The notes: generated by a model from the sequence alone, not told the origin. A stretch of 64,000 bases of DNA from Robertmurraya kyonggiensis (GCF_005116465.1 NZ_SWBM01000003.1:62001-126000); one strand, 5' to 3'. Positions 16,663 through 26,003 are shown, numbered from the stretch's first letter. Numbers and translations: made by a program.

Positions 16663-17083
16663 ACCTTCCGTATAATTCCTTATATGCAATAACCTTCAAG
16701 GCCAGCATTTCTTCCTCTGTTAACTTGCTCTGTACTTCTTGCAGAATTTCTTCTTTTGAAGCAGTTCCTTCTTGCACCTGCACACGAATTTCATTTAATT
16801 CACTAATCCCAATTTTATTGATTAATGCACGAGTAGCTTCTTCTTTTGTGCTAAAAGGTAACTCGCTCGTATCAGCATTTTTAGCCTCTTCTATAAACGA
16901 CTAAAGTTCTGGATCACTTTCAATAACCTCTTTGATTTCTTCCATTTGTCCACTCGTCTCAAGTTCACTTGTCACTTCATCCATTAATTTTTCAGAAGCT
17001 AAATTTGTCCCAAAATAATATACTCCATATCCAATGAGCCCTAAAATAACAATCGGCACTACTAGAAATTTAAAAATTTTCAT
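16661..17083 (-). pseudogene. Membrane-anchored small protein gene interrupted by an in-frame TAG
   Basis: The frame starts at 17083 (GGAGGGG ribosome site) with a hydrophobic anchor (KFLVVPIVILGLIGYGVYYF). It runs 60 residues to ESDPEL and meets TAG at 16901-16903. The same frame then continues without another stop for about 80 codons (SFIEEAKNADTSELPF ... LKVIAYKELYGR) to TAA at 16661-16663, exactly at the shared terminator. The complete 423-base frame, the continuing acidic helical composition and the terminator position show that the original protein was about 140 residues. TAG differs from CAG or AAG by one base. I do not recognise the family. It could be a true nonsense mutation, a sequencing error, or readthrough. 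Confidence 0.85.
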
Positions 17084-17247
17084 TATCTCTTCCCCTCCAA
17101 ATAAAAATCATACTACAAAAATTAGGAAATTGAAAAGAATCGCAAAACCTATTTTTCGAGATTCAAAGGACGTAGACTTTGCTTTTTATCAAAAAATCAT
17201 CTACGATTTAATCATAAGAAATTCTCGTACACTAGGAGGATATATAA

Positions 17248-17727
17248 ATGACAACGGTATATGATTTCTATGTAAAAATGCCAAATGGTACGGATAAGCC
17301 ACTTATGGATTATGAAGGAAAGACACTTCTTATTGTCAACACTGCAAGCAAATGTGGATTCACACCACAATTTGCAGGACTTCAAGAGCTGTATCAAAAA
17401 TATAAGGATCAAGGTTTAGAAATCCTTGGATTCCCATGTAGTCAATTTCATAATCAGGAATTTGATAATATTGAAGAAACAACTGAATTTTGTCAGGTGA
17501 ACTATGGGGTTACCTTTCCAATTTTCTCGAAAATCGATGTAAACGGGATGCATGAAGATCCCCTATATACTTTTCTAAAATCCCAGAAAAACGGAGTACT
17601 ATCGAAAAATATTAAATGGAACTTCACAAAGTTTTTGGTAGACAAAAACGGACAGGTTGTTGAGCGTTATGCTACGACTACAGAGCCAGAGAAAATTGAA
17701 AAAGACATCGCGACATTATTATCATAA
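17248..17727 (+). CDS. gpx: Glutathione peroxidase family thiol peroxidase
   Basis: A 159-residue Gpx/BsaA-type peroxidase reducing peroxides with a catalytic cysteine. Cys36 in NTASKCGFTPQ is the peroxidatic residue. GFPCSQFHNQEF is the usual GFPCNQF block with N-to-S. WNFTKFLVD supplies the conserved Trp and Asn. Cys82 in EFCQVNYG is the position that resolves the disulfide in thioredoxin-dependent relatives, so thioredoxin is the likely reductant. Cytosolic, normal length, single gene with an AGGAGG site and its own terminator. Confidence 0.92.
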   Translation: MTTVYDFYVKMPNGTDKPLMDYEGKTLLIVNTASKCGFTPQFAGLQELYQKYKDQGLEILGFPCSQFHNQEFDNIEETTEFCQVNYGVTFPIFSKIDVNGMHEDPLYTFLKSQKNGVLSKNIKWNFTKFLVDKNGQVVERYATTTEPEKIEKDIATLLS

Positions 17728-17732
17728 TGAAC

Positions 17733-17760
17733 GGAGTGCTATTCGGCACTCCTATTTTTT
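17733..17760 (+). terminator. Terminator of the peroxidase gene
   Basis: GGAGTGC and GCACTCC arms with a 6-base loop, then TATTTTTTT. Confidence 0.85.
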
Positions 17761-17871
17761 TACCTCAATAAGTCAAAATATTTATTAATATAGAAATAGT
17801 TTTAATTTACTAGTAAAATAGTTTAATATAGTACTAATACATATAGGAAGAATGACATTGGGGGGAATACA

Positions 17872-19614
17872 ATGAAGCGCCTAAAAATAAGGTTCACCGT
17901 TGCTAGAAAAATGTATATTAGCTTTATATCGGTACTGCTGATAATGGGAATTCTCGGTTATGTATCGCTCTATAGCATGAATAACATCAATAAAAAATCA
18001 ACAGAAATCACGGAAACGTGGTTACCCGGTGTAGAATCTGTTAATCACATCAACTACCTTACTGAACGTCTCGCATCCCTCGAATATAAATATGTGATTG
18101 AACCTGATCAAAAGAAATTAACCCTTCTTCAAGAAAAAATGGACACCACTTTCGCAGACATTGATAAGTCATTCGCTGATTACGAAAAAAGAATCACACT
18201 AGATGAAGAGCGAAAACATTTTGATAGTTTAAAAGAGAAATGGACGAAATACCAAGATATCCACAAAAGGTTTATTGAATTGGGCACTGAAATGAATATT
18301 GTCGAGGGAACCGGCAATGTCAATGGAATCAAGTTAATTTCCACCATTGGCGAAGCCGATAATATGTACTCTAGTATTCAGTTTACTTTACAGAAATTAG
18401 TAGACCTTAACCACGCTAACGCTGAAAAGGCAAGTAATGAAGGAAATTCTGTTTTTGATACAAGCTTAATGCTCATTATTATTTTCCTAGTTGCAGGAGT
18501 CATTTTAGGATTAACCATCGCCTACATCACTGCACGTATGATTTCTAAGCCTTTGAAGTTCGTTACGGATAATGTAAAAGAAGTAGCAAAAGGTAATCTA
18601 ACAATGGATCCCATTAGCGTCAAAAATAGAGATGAGATTGGTGAATTAGCGAAAGCCTTCAATGAAATGGGTACAAGTCTTGCTAACTTAATTCGAAAAG
18701 TGACACATACATCACAAACAGTTGCTGCTTCCTCTGAACAGCTTCTGGCTAGCTCAGAACAAACATCAAAAGCAACTGAACAAATTACAATTTCTATCCA
18801 AGAGGTAGCAGCTGGATCTGAGCATCAAGTAAGCGGCGCGATGCAAGGCAATGCATCGATGCAAGAAATTTCTAAAGGTATGGAGCAAGTCGCAGGCGCT
18901 ATTCAAATTGTCTCTGATTTAAGTGTTACGACCAATAATAAAGCTGAGGTTGGAAACAATGTGGTTACTGAAACGGTCACACAGATGGGCATCGTTCAAG
19001 ACCAAGTCGGAAAGATCGCTTCCATCATTCACGCTTTAGGAACCCGTTCAAAGGAAATTGGCAAAATTGTCGATTTAATTTCTCAAGTTTCTGAGCAAAC
19101 CAATCTTCTTGCCCTCAATGCAGCAATCGAAGCAGCACGTGCAGGCGAACATGGAAAAGGCTTTGCTGTGGTAGCGGATGAAGTTCGAAAGCTAGCAGAA
19201 GAATCCCATAAAGCTACAGATAATATTCGTGTACTCATTAATCAAATTCAAAAAGAGATTACAGAAGTAACTGTGTCTATGGATGAAGGCACAGATTCAG
19301 TGAAATCAGGAATTGATAAAGTAAATGAAACGGGACAAGCTTTCTTTGAAATTACCGAGATGATTTCACAAATCACGACACAGGCACAAGAAGTATCCGC
19401 GATTGTTGAAGAGGTCAACGCGAGCACTGAAGAAATGGTCCAAAAGATGGCCGAAATCGCTAGCATTTCACAGCAATCTGCCGTGAACTCTCAGCAAGTA
19501 GCCGCATCAGCAGAAGAACAAAATGCAGCAATGGAAGAAATCACTGCATCCTCTCATTCATTGAGCAGCATGGCTCAAGAAATGCAAGAGAATGTTTCGA
19601 AGTTTAGAGTGTAA
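17872..19614 (+). CDS. Methyl-accepting chemotaxis protein
   Basis: A 580-residue chemoreceptor. One helix lies near the N-terminus ([20 protein letters not shown]) and a second at about 200-220. Between them is a four-helix-bundle-type sensor of about 150 residues rich in charged helices. A HAMP linker follows ([19 protein letters not shown], about 224-245). The long cytoplasmic coiled coil contains the signalling tip [19 protein letters not shown], with [16 protein letters not shown] after it. Glutamine/glutamate pairs for methylation flank the tip. The ligand is unknown. It is a single gene preceded by GGGGGGA and followed by its own terminator. I saw no clear sigma-D promoter. Confidence 0.93.
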   Translation: MKRLKIRFTVARKMYISFISVLLIMGILGYVSLYSMNNINKKSTEITETWLPGVESVNHINYLTERLASLEYKYVIEPDQKKLTLLQEKMDTTFADIDKSFADYEKRITLDEERKHFDSLKEKWTKYQDIHKRFIELGTEMNIVEGTGNVNGIKLISTIGEADNMYSSIQFTLQKLVDLNHANAEKASNEGNSVFDTSLMLIIIFLVAGVILGLTIAYITARMISKPLKFVTDNVKEVAKGNLTMDPISVKNRDEIGELAKAFNEMGTSLANLIRKVTHTSQTVAASSEQLLASSEQTSKATEQITISIQEVAAGSEHQVSGAMQGNASMQEISKGMEQVAGAIQIVSDLSVTTNNKAEVGNNVVTETVTQMGIVQDQVGKIASIIHALGTRSKEIGKIVDLISQVSEQTNLLALNAAIEAARAGEHGKGFAVVADEVRKLAEESHKATDNIRVLINQIQKEITEVTVSMDEGTDSVKSGIDKVNETGQAFFEITEMISQITTQAQEVSAIVEEVNASTEEMVQKMAEIASISQQSAVNSQQVAASAEEQNAAMEEITASSHSLSSMAQEMQENVSKFRV

Positions 19615-19624
19615 ATATAGCAAA

Positions 19625-19658
19625 AGAATCTATCCGATTTCGGATGGATTCTTTTTTT
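19625..19658 (+). terminator. Terminator of the chemoreceptor gene
   Basis: AGAATCTATCCG and CGGATGGATTCT arms (one mismatch) around a short loop, then seven T's. Confidence 0.85.
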
Positions 19659-19686
19659 GAGAGTAATAGTTTTCAGCTTGTGAAAG

Positions 19687-20258
19687 GGACGCTATGAATG
19701 CTCTATAGTTACCTTTCTGATGTTTTTCTTGGTGCTACGGGCATTATGAACACTCCATAATTACCTTTTTGATGTTTTTCTTGGGGCTACGGGCATTATG
19801 AACGCTTCATAATTACCTTTTTGATGTTTTTCTTGGGGTTATGGGCATTATGAACGCTTCATAATTACCTTTTTGATGTTTTTCTTGGGGTTATGGGCAT
19901 TATGAACGCTCCATAATTACCTTTTTGATGTTTTTCTTGGGGTTATGGGCATTATGAACGCTCCATAATTACCTTTTTGATGTTTTTCTGGTAGCGTCGG
20001 GCATTATGAGCACTCCATAATTACCTTTCTGATGTTTTTCTTGGGGATATGGGCATTATGAACGATTCATAATTACCTTTCTGATGATTTTCTTGGGGTT
20101 ATGGGCATTATGAACGCTTCATAATTACCTTTTTGATGTTTTTCTTGGGGTTATGGGCATTATGAACGCTTCATAATTACCTTTTTGATGTTTTTCTTGG
20201 GGTTATGGGCATTATGAACGCTCCATAATTACCTTTTTGATGTTTTTCTTGGGGCTAC
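19687..20258. repeat. 52-bp tandem repeat array 1, 11 units
   Basis: Eleven units start at 19687, 19739, 19791 and every 52 bases to 20207. Each has a palindrome with left arm GGGCATTATGAA, a 3-base centre (usually CGC) and right arm TTCATAATTACC, then a 25-base T-rich spacer. The first unit is the most degenerate. Block 19791-19946 (three units) is repeated almost exactly at 20103-20258. The period is not a multiple of three and no frame runs through. It lies between convergent genes that each have their own terminator. Confidence 0.95.
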
Positions 20259-20298
20259 GACTTTATAAACCTTTTAAAACACCCACAAAGAAAACACA

Positions 20299-20345
20299 AG
20301 GCTGCTCCAAAGGTCTTATTATCAAATAACCTTTAAGAACAGCCT
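20299..20345 (-). terminator. Terminator of the HD-GYP gene
   Basis: AGGCTG and CAGCCT at the base and AAAGGT/ACCTTT-type pairing further in form a long nested hairpin, followed on the minus strand by TTGTGTTTTCTTT. Confidence 0.7.
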
Positions 20346-20361
20346 ATGTTTAAATATGCGT

Positions 20362-21468
20362 TTATAGTAAAGCATCCGCTTCGACAATTTCAACAGTTAA
20401 ATGCTCCTTAGAGGCTAAATCGATTTCATATGGTTGTACATCTTGATTTTCTTCATCCTTAAAAATACGAACGGTAGGACGACCAACCGCAGAAAAATTA
20501 TAATTTGAAACAATTCCAGTTCTTCCATCATTCAAAGTTACCGTTAGGCCCGGTGGATAAATGGCAATTGCATTCTTAAACAGCTCAACCTGTCTTTGTT
20601 CAAAAGCCGTTCCAATTCCACCATATAAAACTTCCATCCCGATATGAGGTAACATTGGAGGACGGTATGCACGATGGCTTGTCACTGCATCAAAGACATC
20701 TGCTACGCTTATAATCTTGGCATATTTATGGATCTCCTCTTCCTTCAAGCCACGAGGATAACCAGTACCATCTACTTTTTCATGATGCTGTAAGGCACAA
20801 TGAGCCACTGGAATTGGGATTTCATGAATTTTCTTTAATGTTTCAAACCCAAGCTCACAATGAGACTTTACCAATTCAAATTCATTTTCCGATAGCTTTC
20901 CTGGCTTATTCAATACTTCTTTAGGTATATACATTTTCCCAAGATCATGAAGCATTGCACCAAGCCCAATCTCTTCAATGTTCTTAATCGGCAATCCGTT
21001 CTCAATCGCTAACTGGCAGGCATATATTGAAACATTCAAGCTATGATTATAGACATCATCTTCATGAACCTTTGTCGTCGCCAATAAATTTAAGGCTGCT
21101 CCATTCTCATTTAAACTCTGCAGAATATCCTTAAATATCTTTTGCATACTACGCACCACTCGACCAGTCTTCATAATACCTTGAAGATTCGATTTGTTTT
21201 TATGCAATTCAACAAGGGAATCCAACCCTTCCTTGATCGCAACCGCCGCCTCTGCGCGTAATTCGTTTGGAATGGATTCGACAATTTCAATTCCCTCAGA
21301 TACCTCATCATCTATATAAACAGCAAAAATATTCAATTGTTTCAGTCTATTAATTAGACTATCCGATAAGTATGTACCTTGTGCCAGCAGAACCGTTCCG
21401 TTGTCCTGATAAATCGACCTACTTAACTGCGTTCCAGCTTGACAATGTTCTAACTTCACTAAACGCAT
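20362..21468 (-). CDS. HD-GYP domain phosphodiesterase (probable c-di-GMP hydrolase)
   Basis: A 368-residue protein. I take ATG 21468 (M-R-L-V-K-L-E-H) as start because GAGGG lies 5 bases before it. The frame is open 36 codons further to a GTG without a good ribosome site. The N-terminal ~65 residues form a beta-rich module often found before HD-GYP. The HD pair is His174-Asp175 in AMLHDLGKMYIPKE, HHE is at 228-230, and GYP at 236-238 in HHEKVDGTGYPRG, so the hydrolytic site looks intact. HD-GYP enzymes cleave c-di-GMP to GMP or pGpG. It follows the GGDEF-EAL gene by about 110 bases on the same strand and may be cotranscribed, pairing synthesis and breakdown of one messenger. Confidence 0.88.
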   Translation of the reverse strand: MRLVKLEHCQAGTQLSRSIYQDNGTVLLAQGTYLSDSLINRLKQLNIFAVYIDDEVSEGIEIVESIPNELRAEAAVAIKEGLDSLVELHKNKSNLQGIMKTGRVVRSMQKIFKDILQSLNENGAALNLLATTKVHEDDVYNHSLNVSIYACQLAIENGLPIKNIEEIGLGAMLHDLGKMYIPKEVLNKPGKLSENEFELVKSHCELGFETLKKIHEIPIPVAHCALQHHEKVDGTGYPRGLKEEEIHKYAKIISVADVFDAVTSHRAYRPPMLPHIGMEVLYGGIGTAFEQRQVELFKNAIAIYPPGLTVTLNDGRTGIVSNYNFSAVGRPTVRIFKDEENQDVQPYEIDLASKEHLTVEIVEADALL

Positions 21469-21580
21469 TTTCCCTCTACTCTCCGCTTCTTGTCGAAATA
21501 TGTCTCTATATAGACAAATCATACTACATTCTTCCCATAAAAAATAGCCCAACCCCCAAATATAGGAATTGAGCACTAGT

Positions 21581-24154
21581 CTATATGACTTGCAATAATT
21601 TAATCAACTCATCTTTCGGAACAGGTGGACTATACAAATAGCCTTGAATTTCATCACAGCCCATTTCGATTAATAACGCATTTTCCTTCGGTGTTTCGAC
21701 ACCTTCAGCGACAACATTAAGCTGCAAGCCATGGGCAAAATCCAAGATTGACTGGACAAGGAGTACCTGCTTTTCATTTTCGTTAATATCTTTAATAAAT
21801 TGACGATCGATTTTAATCTCATCAATCGGTAGCTGCAATAACTGATATAAAGATGAATATCCCTTTCCAAAGTCGTCAATGGATATTTGAACACCCATTT
21901 CTTTTAGGCGGCCAATGACTTCCGCAACATGCTCTGGATTTCGGATAAACACACTTTCAGTAATCTCTATCTTTAAATATTCTGGTGCTAATCCAGACTC
22001 TTGTAATGCTCTATCCACCATCGACACAATGTTATCCTGCTGAAAATGCTTGGCTGATAGATTCACAGAAATCGGAATAAATAATCGTTCTTCATCCTGC
22101 CATTGTTTATTTTGCTTACAAGCATGAACAAGAGACCATTCATCAATTTGAAAAATCAGCCCCATTTCCTCCGCAATTGGGATGAATCGTCCTGGGGAAA
22201 TGAATCCTAACTCTGGATCATTCCATCGTAAAAGTGCCTCTACACTCGTAACTTTTCCCAACAAGGTCTTAGGCTGATAATATTGGTCAAAGCCTCCCCG
22301 ATCCACATTCGCTCGTAAAGCATTTTCGATAATAAGGCTTTCTTGAAACTTATTTCGCATCGACTGGTCGAAAAATTTGACCGTGTTGCCCCCAGTCTCC
22401 TTTGATATGTACATGGCAATATCCGCAAATTTGACGAGTGTATTTAAATCCTCACCATCTTCAGGATACATACTAACGCCAACACTTGCCGTAATATAAA
22501 GAGCTTGTCCATGGATTTCAAAATATGTGGAGAATTCATTCAAGATCAGATCGAGCGTTTGTTGAACTTCTTCTTTTTGATCCAATCGGTGAACAATAAC
22601 AAATTCATCTCCACCTAATCGAAAAACTTCCCGGTCTTCATTTTTAATAACCTTCAATTTATTTGCAGCAATTTGTAATAAAGTATCCCCAGCATCATGA
22701 CCAAGTGTATCGTTGATTTGCTTAAACTGATTTAAGTCGATAAAAATAATTGCCATCTTCTTATCAGTTTCTTTATCAATCCACTCGCTCACATACTGTT
22801 GAAAGTAATGACGGTTTGGTAATGATGTTAATCCATCGTAAAAAGCCAGGCGATGTAATTGCTCCTCAGACTCCTTCAACATTCCAGTCTGTTCACTCAA
22901 AATAGCATTCATTTCACTACTTTCTTGAAAAAGTTCTGATAGCTTGTCTGCCATTTTCCGCAGGTTATTCCCAAGCACTTTAAGCTCATAGATCGAGCTT
23001 TGTGGCCATTCGATATTTTCAAATTTTCGAAGCTTTCGAGGTAAACCTGTCGTCACCAATGCAAGCTGCTTAAGATTATTCGTTAGACTTCGATTAACAA
23101 ATAATAAGAGAAGAAGCATACAAGAAATCATCAATACTAAATACTTCAACTGTTCGATCGAAAGCTTAAAGATTTCTTTCTGATAGTTTGAAATCGGATA
23201 TTGTAGAAGAATCGTCATCGAGTCCATCTCTTTTACAAAAAAATACTGACCCTCTGACCATTTATGTATCGGTTCTATATGTTCTTGGTCTCGAGGCAAG
23301 GCCTCATAAAAATCATCCGCGATTTCTCGTACAGTATACTTCTGCTCCATTTCACGTATCTCATTTAGTCCCTTTGAACTCGTAGAAACGAGTTCTTTCC
23401 CATTCATTTCAATGAGAACATCATAATTATCAGACTTAATACGCAAAGCAATATCTTCCAGTACAGAAGGCGTTTCCATTTCTTTTGCATCTAAAGCACG
23501 AATTTCCTTCTCCATACGAGTTGTACTACTGTTCGAATCCACAACTAAATCTGTAGATATGGAATCGTACGTATTAAAAGTATTCGTCACAACGTTAATA
23601 AAGAAAGGAACAAGAATAGAAAATAAAGTGATATGGGATAAGAACTGATGAATCGAAACATGATTTTTATTTACTCTATCATTTTTCAATAGTTTATAAA
23701 AAGGAAAGTAGGCTAATAGCATATCTGCAATCAACGCATTAAATACGCCATTCATAATATCTTTGCATACTTGAAAAAATAGCCCATATTCCGCGAGAGT
23801 TGTTTTGTTGAAATAATATAGAAGAAATCCCCCAATTAAGATCCAATACAAAGCATCCACATAAAATAACTTGGCCCGCTTTCCTTTTAGGAAAAAAAGT
23901 CCTACAAAGGCAGCTTCTAAAACTAAAATAGAGCCGTAAGCAAGGTTAATATAATCCCATGGAACAAAAAATAACGCTAATAGGCCAGTAAGAACTGCTG
24001 CTGGCCATCCGAATATTCGAAGGATGAGAAACAAAAAAATACTCGAAAATGTAAAAGTAATTCCATATAAAATCGTGAACTGATATTCTGTCGCAAGAAT
24101 GACCAGCCCTATAAGAACAAGGAAAAGCATAATATCCCTTTTATGTTTAATCAT
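21581..24154 (-). CDS. Membrane GGDEF-EAL protein (c-di-GMP turnover)
   Basis: An 857-residue sensor enzyme. About six hydrophobic segments occupy residues 8-190. An extracytoplasmic region (about 195-335) and another membrane helix (about 337-354) follow, then a HAMP-like linker, GGDEF (about 432-600) and EAL (about 605-855). The active-site motif GGDEF (514-518) is intact. The EAL site is also intact by motif: E-A-L-L-R-W at 639, ITES, DDFGKGYSS, KID, AEGVE and IQGYLYSPP. The inhibitory RxxD site that should lie just before GGDEF is absent (the stretch is KNEDREVFRL). Either activity could dominate. It probably acts with the HD-GYP protein encoded just downstream. Confidence 0.92.
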   Translation of the reverse strand: MIKHKRDIMLFLVLIGLVILATEYQFTILYGITFTFSSIFLFLILRIFGWPAAVLTGLLALFFVPWDYINLAYGSILVLEAAFVGLFFLKGKRAKLFYVDALYWILIGGFLLYYFNKTTLAEYGLFFQVCKDIMNGVFNALIADMLLAYFPFYKLLKNDRVNKNHVSIHQFLSHITLFSILVPFFINVVTNTFNTYDSISTDLVVDSNSSTTRMEKEIRALDAKEMETPSVLEDIALRIKSDNYDVLIEMNGKELVSTSSKGLNEIREMEQKYTVREIADDFYEALPRDQEHIEPIHKWSEGQYFFVKEMDSMTILLQYPISNYQKEIFKLSIEQLKYLVLMISCMLLLLLFVNRSLTNNLKQLALVTTGLPRKLRKFENIEWPQSSIYELKVLGNNLRKMADKLSELFQESSEMNAILSEQTGMLKESEEQLHRLAFYDGLTSLPNRHYFQQYVSEWIDKETDKKMAIIFIDLNQFKQINDTLGHDAGDTLLQIAANKLKVIKNEDREVFRLGGDEFVIVHRLDQKEEVQQTLDLILNEFSTYFEIHGQALYITASVGVSMYPEDGEDLNTLVKFADIAMYISKETGGNTVKFFDQSMRNKFQESLIIENALRANVDRGGFDQYYQPKTLLGKVTSVEALLRWNDPELGFISPGRFIPIAEEMGLIFQIDEWSLVHACKQNKQWQDEERLFIPISVNLSAKHFQQDNIVSMVDRALQESGLAPEYLKIEITESVFIRNPEHVAEVIGRLKEMGVQISIDDFGKGYSSLYQLLQLPIDEIKIDRQFIKDINENEKQVLLVQSILDFAHGLQLNVVAEGVETPKENALLIEMGCDEIQGYLYSPPVPKDELIKLLQVI

Positions 24155-24279
24155 TGAGCATCTCCTATTTCATTACTCTAAGTTGATTTCTAAAATTTCG
24201 AATTTAATTAATAATATCATAATATTGGAAAATTTAATATTCCTTCTATATCTTTTTACCTACATAATTCAGAGCAAAA

Positions 24280-24325
24280 AGAAGCCAAAATAAACAGGAA
24301 CATCCTAGCGTTTATTTTGGCTTCT
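24280..24325 (-). terminator. Terminator of the PAP2 phosphatase gene
   Basis: AGAAGCCAAAATAAAC and GTTTATTTTGGCTTCT form a perfect 16-bp stem, followed on the minus strand by TTTTTGC. Confidence 0.88.
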
Positions 24326-24332
24326 CTATTAC

Positions 24333-24890
24333 TCACATTTCTTTACTAATATTAGGATTGTCTTGTCCAAACCATTTTTGTATCATACCCCATTTAGGGA
24401 GCGTTAGCGATACTATGATTACCGAAACAAGGCTCAATAACGCACCCATACCAACATCAGCAGGATAATGCACTCCGACGCCAATACGTGAAAATCCAAC
24501 AATAATAGCTAACAGTATCCATACAAAATGCCAACCTCTTTTAAATATCCAAAAAGATAGACAGAGAGCAAACACAATGATTGTATGATCACTTGGAAAG
24601 GAATTACCTACAGCTTTCTCCACCAACTGATTCACATCAGGAAGTTCTGCAAATGGCTGCTGATTGGAGTGCAGCTTCTTAGCGATAATAGCCAATATTT
24701 CTGCAACCGCCACAGATACAACCGAACTAATAACCATCATCCTACTACTTTTCGTAAACAAATAGTAGAGCACGGCAATAATGACGAAATATATGGTATA
24801 CTTCGCAAAGAAAACAAAGATTGGATTCAAAAATGCGTATTCTTTCCCTAGATCATTAATCATTCGAAACAGTTCTATATTTAACTCCAT
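24333..24890 (-). CDS. PAP2-family phosphatase, probable undecaprenyl-diphosphatase
   Basis: A 185-residue integral membrane phosphatase of the BcrC type, which recycles undecaprenyl pyrophosphate for cell-wall synthesis. Start at ATG 24890 (M-E-L-N-I-E-L-F) with GGGAGAAG upstream; an upstream extension of 24 codons lacks a ribosome site. Motif 2 is NSFPSDHT (PSDH 99-102) and motif 3 SRIGVGVHYPADV (Ser134, Arg135, His141, Asp145). Motif 1, normally KxxxxxxRP, reads K71 to Q78-P79, so the arginine is replaced by glutamine. About six membrane helices. Single gene, divergent from the deacetylase gene at 25040. Confidence 0.82.
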   Translation of the reverse strand: MELNIELFRMINDLGKEYAFLNPIFVFFAKYTIYFVIIAVLYYLFTKSSRMMVISSVVSVAVAEILAIIAKKLHSNQQPFAELPDVNQLVEKAVGNSFPSDHTIIVFALCLSFWIFKRGWHFVWILLAIIVGFSRIGVGVHYPADVGMGALLSLVSVIIVSLTLPKWGMIQKWFGQDNPNISKEM

Positions 24891-25039
24891 ATCAAGCTTC
24901 TCCCATTCTTTAAATAATCCATATTTTACCGTATAATTCAGGTACTTAAAAGAGGAAATCATTTTAGGATGAAACTTTTATTTTTGTGAAATCTTATAGA
25001 AAAGGCTTTGCAAAAATCCTCATAAAAGGAGCAGCTAAC

Positions 25040-25807
25040 ATGAGAATTCTCCTACTTACTGTACTGATCACTTTTTCATTTTTATCAAATGTATCATTTG
25101 CAAACATGGAGCAACCAATTGAGAGAGAATTAGCTATAGTTATTGATGATTTCGGAAACAATATGGAAGGTACGCAAGAAATGCTTGAGCTTCCTGTCCC
25201 TCTTACGGTAGCCATTATGCCTTTCATGTCTACAACTGAAAGTGACGCCAAGCTAGCTCATGCAAAAGGACATGAAGTCATCGTCCATCTACCAATGGAG
25301 CCGAAAAAAGGAAAGAAAAGCTGGTTAGGTCCTGGAGCGATTACAACGGACTTAAGTGATAAAGAAATCCGAAGAAGAGTCGAAGCAGCGATTAAAAGTG
25401 TACCCTTCGCCATTGGAATGAATCATCATATGGGGTCAAAGGCTACTGAGGATGAAAGAGTGATGAGAATTATTTTAGAGGTGTGTAAAAAAAATAATCT
25501 CTATTATCTTGATAGTAAAACAGCATCCAAAAGTGTCATTCCCAAATTAGCAGAGGAATTATCTGTTCCTTACTTAGAAAATGATATGTTTTTTGACCAT
25601 ATCTATTCTGAAAGACATATTTACAAACAAGCATCAAAGCTAGCGGAACGACTTGACCATCGAACAAAGTTTATTGCTATCGGACATGTCGGCATAACCG
25701 GTGATAGAGTCGTTAGTGCCTTAAAAACCTATCTCCCTGAATATGAGAAGCACGCAAAAATTGTTCCATTATCGGCACTACTCCCACCAATGATCCCAAC
25801 TTTTTAA
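25040..25807 (+). CDS. Divergent polysaccharide deacetylase family protein, secreted
   Basis: A 255-residue protein of the divergent polysaccharide deacetylase (YibQ/DUF610) group. Start at ATG 25040, preceded by AAAAGGAGC. The frame is open 18 codons further, but without a ribosome site. A signal peptide covers about residues 1-22, ending near VSFA. The core begins LAIVIDDFGNNMEGT, with VTLP-like HLPMEPK, the GMNHHMGSKAT block, and YYLDSKTASKS. These are the usual blocks of the family, whose fold is that of deacetylases but whose activity is mostly unproven. It may act on cell-wall or capsule glycan outside the cell. Confidence 0.85.
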   Translation: MRILLLTVLITFSFLSNVSFANMEQPIERELAIVIDDFGNNMEGTQEMLELPVPLTVAIMPFMSTTESDAKLAHAKGHEVIVHLPMEPKKGKKSWLGPGAITTDLSDKEIRRRVEAAIKSVPFAIGMNHHMGSKATEDERVMRIILEVCKKNNLYYLDSKTASKSVIPKLAEELSVPYLENDMFFDHIYSERHIYKQASKLAERLDHRTKFIAIGHVGITGDRVVSALKTYLPEYEKHAKIVPLSALLPPMIPTF

Positions 25808-25811
25808 AGAG

Positions 25812-25905
25812 GCTCTTTTCTCAAACTTTGTTGGGTTCGAAATCAAACTATTTTGCATCTAGCATGTTTTAAAATTCTGTTGTTTACAATTAATGAGAAA
25901 AGAGC
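25812..25905. repeat. Short element bounded by 12-bp perfect inverted repeats
   Basis: GCTCTTTTCTCA (25812-25823) and TGAGAAAAGAGC (25894-25905) are perfect reverse complements 70 bases apart, with no reading frame between. It could be a miniature transposable element or remnant, or a long-loop hairpin after the deacetylase gene. A second hairpin (GAGACAAT/ATTGTCTC near 25909-25938, followed by TTTC) directly to its right may be the actual terminator. Confidence 0.45.
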
Positions 25906-26003
25906 TTGAGACAATGTAATTAGCAAAAATTGTCTCTTTCTACGTTAATATTGGCCTTAGGATATTAACATCAACCTTTAAAGAACAGTATTTTAAAAAG
26001 GAG

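Noticed and set aside
19687-20258. CRISPR array
   Set aside because: Units are contiguous repeats with near-identical spacers, no unique spacers and no cas genes, so these are tandem (satellite-like) repeats.
24986-25039. Extended N-terminus of the polysaccharide deacetylase
   Set aside because: ATG 25040 has a strong AAAAGGAGC and begins a proper signal peptide; the extension would bury the signal.
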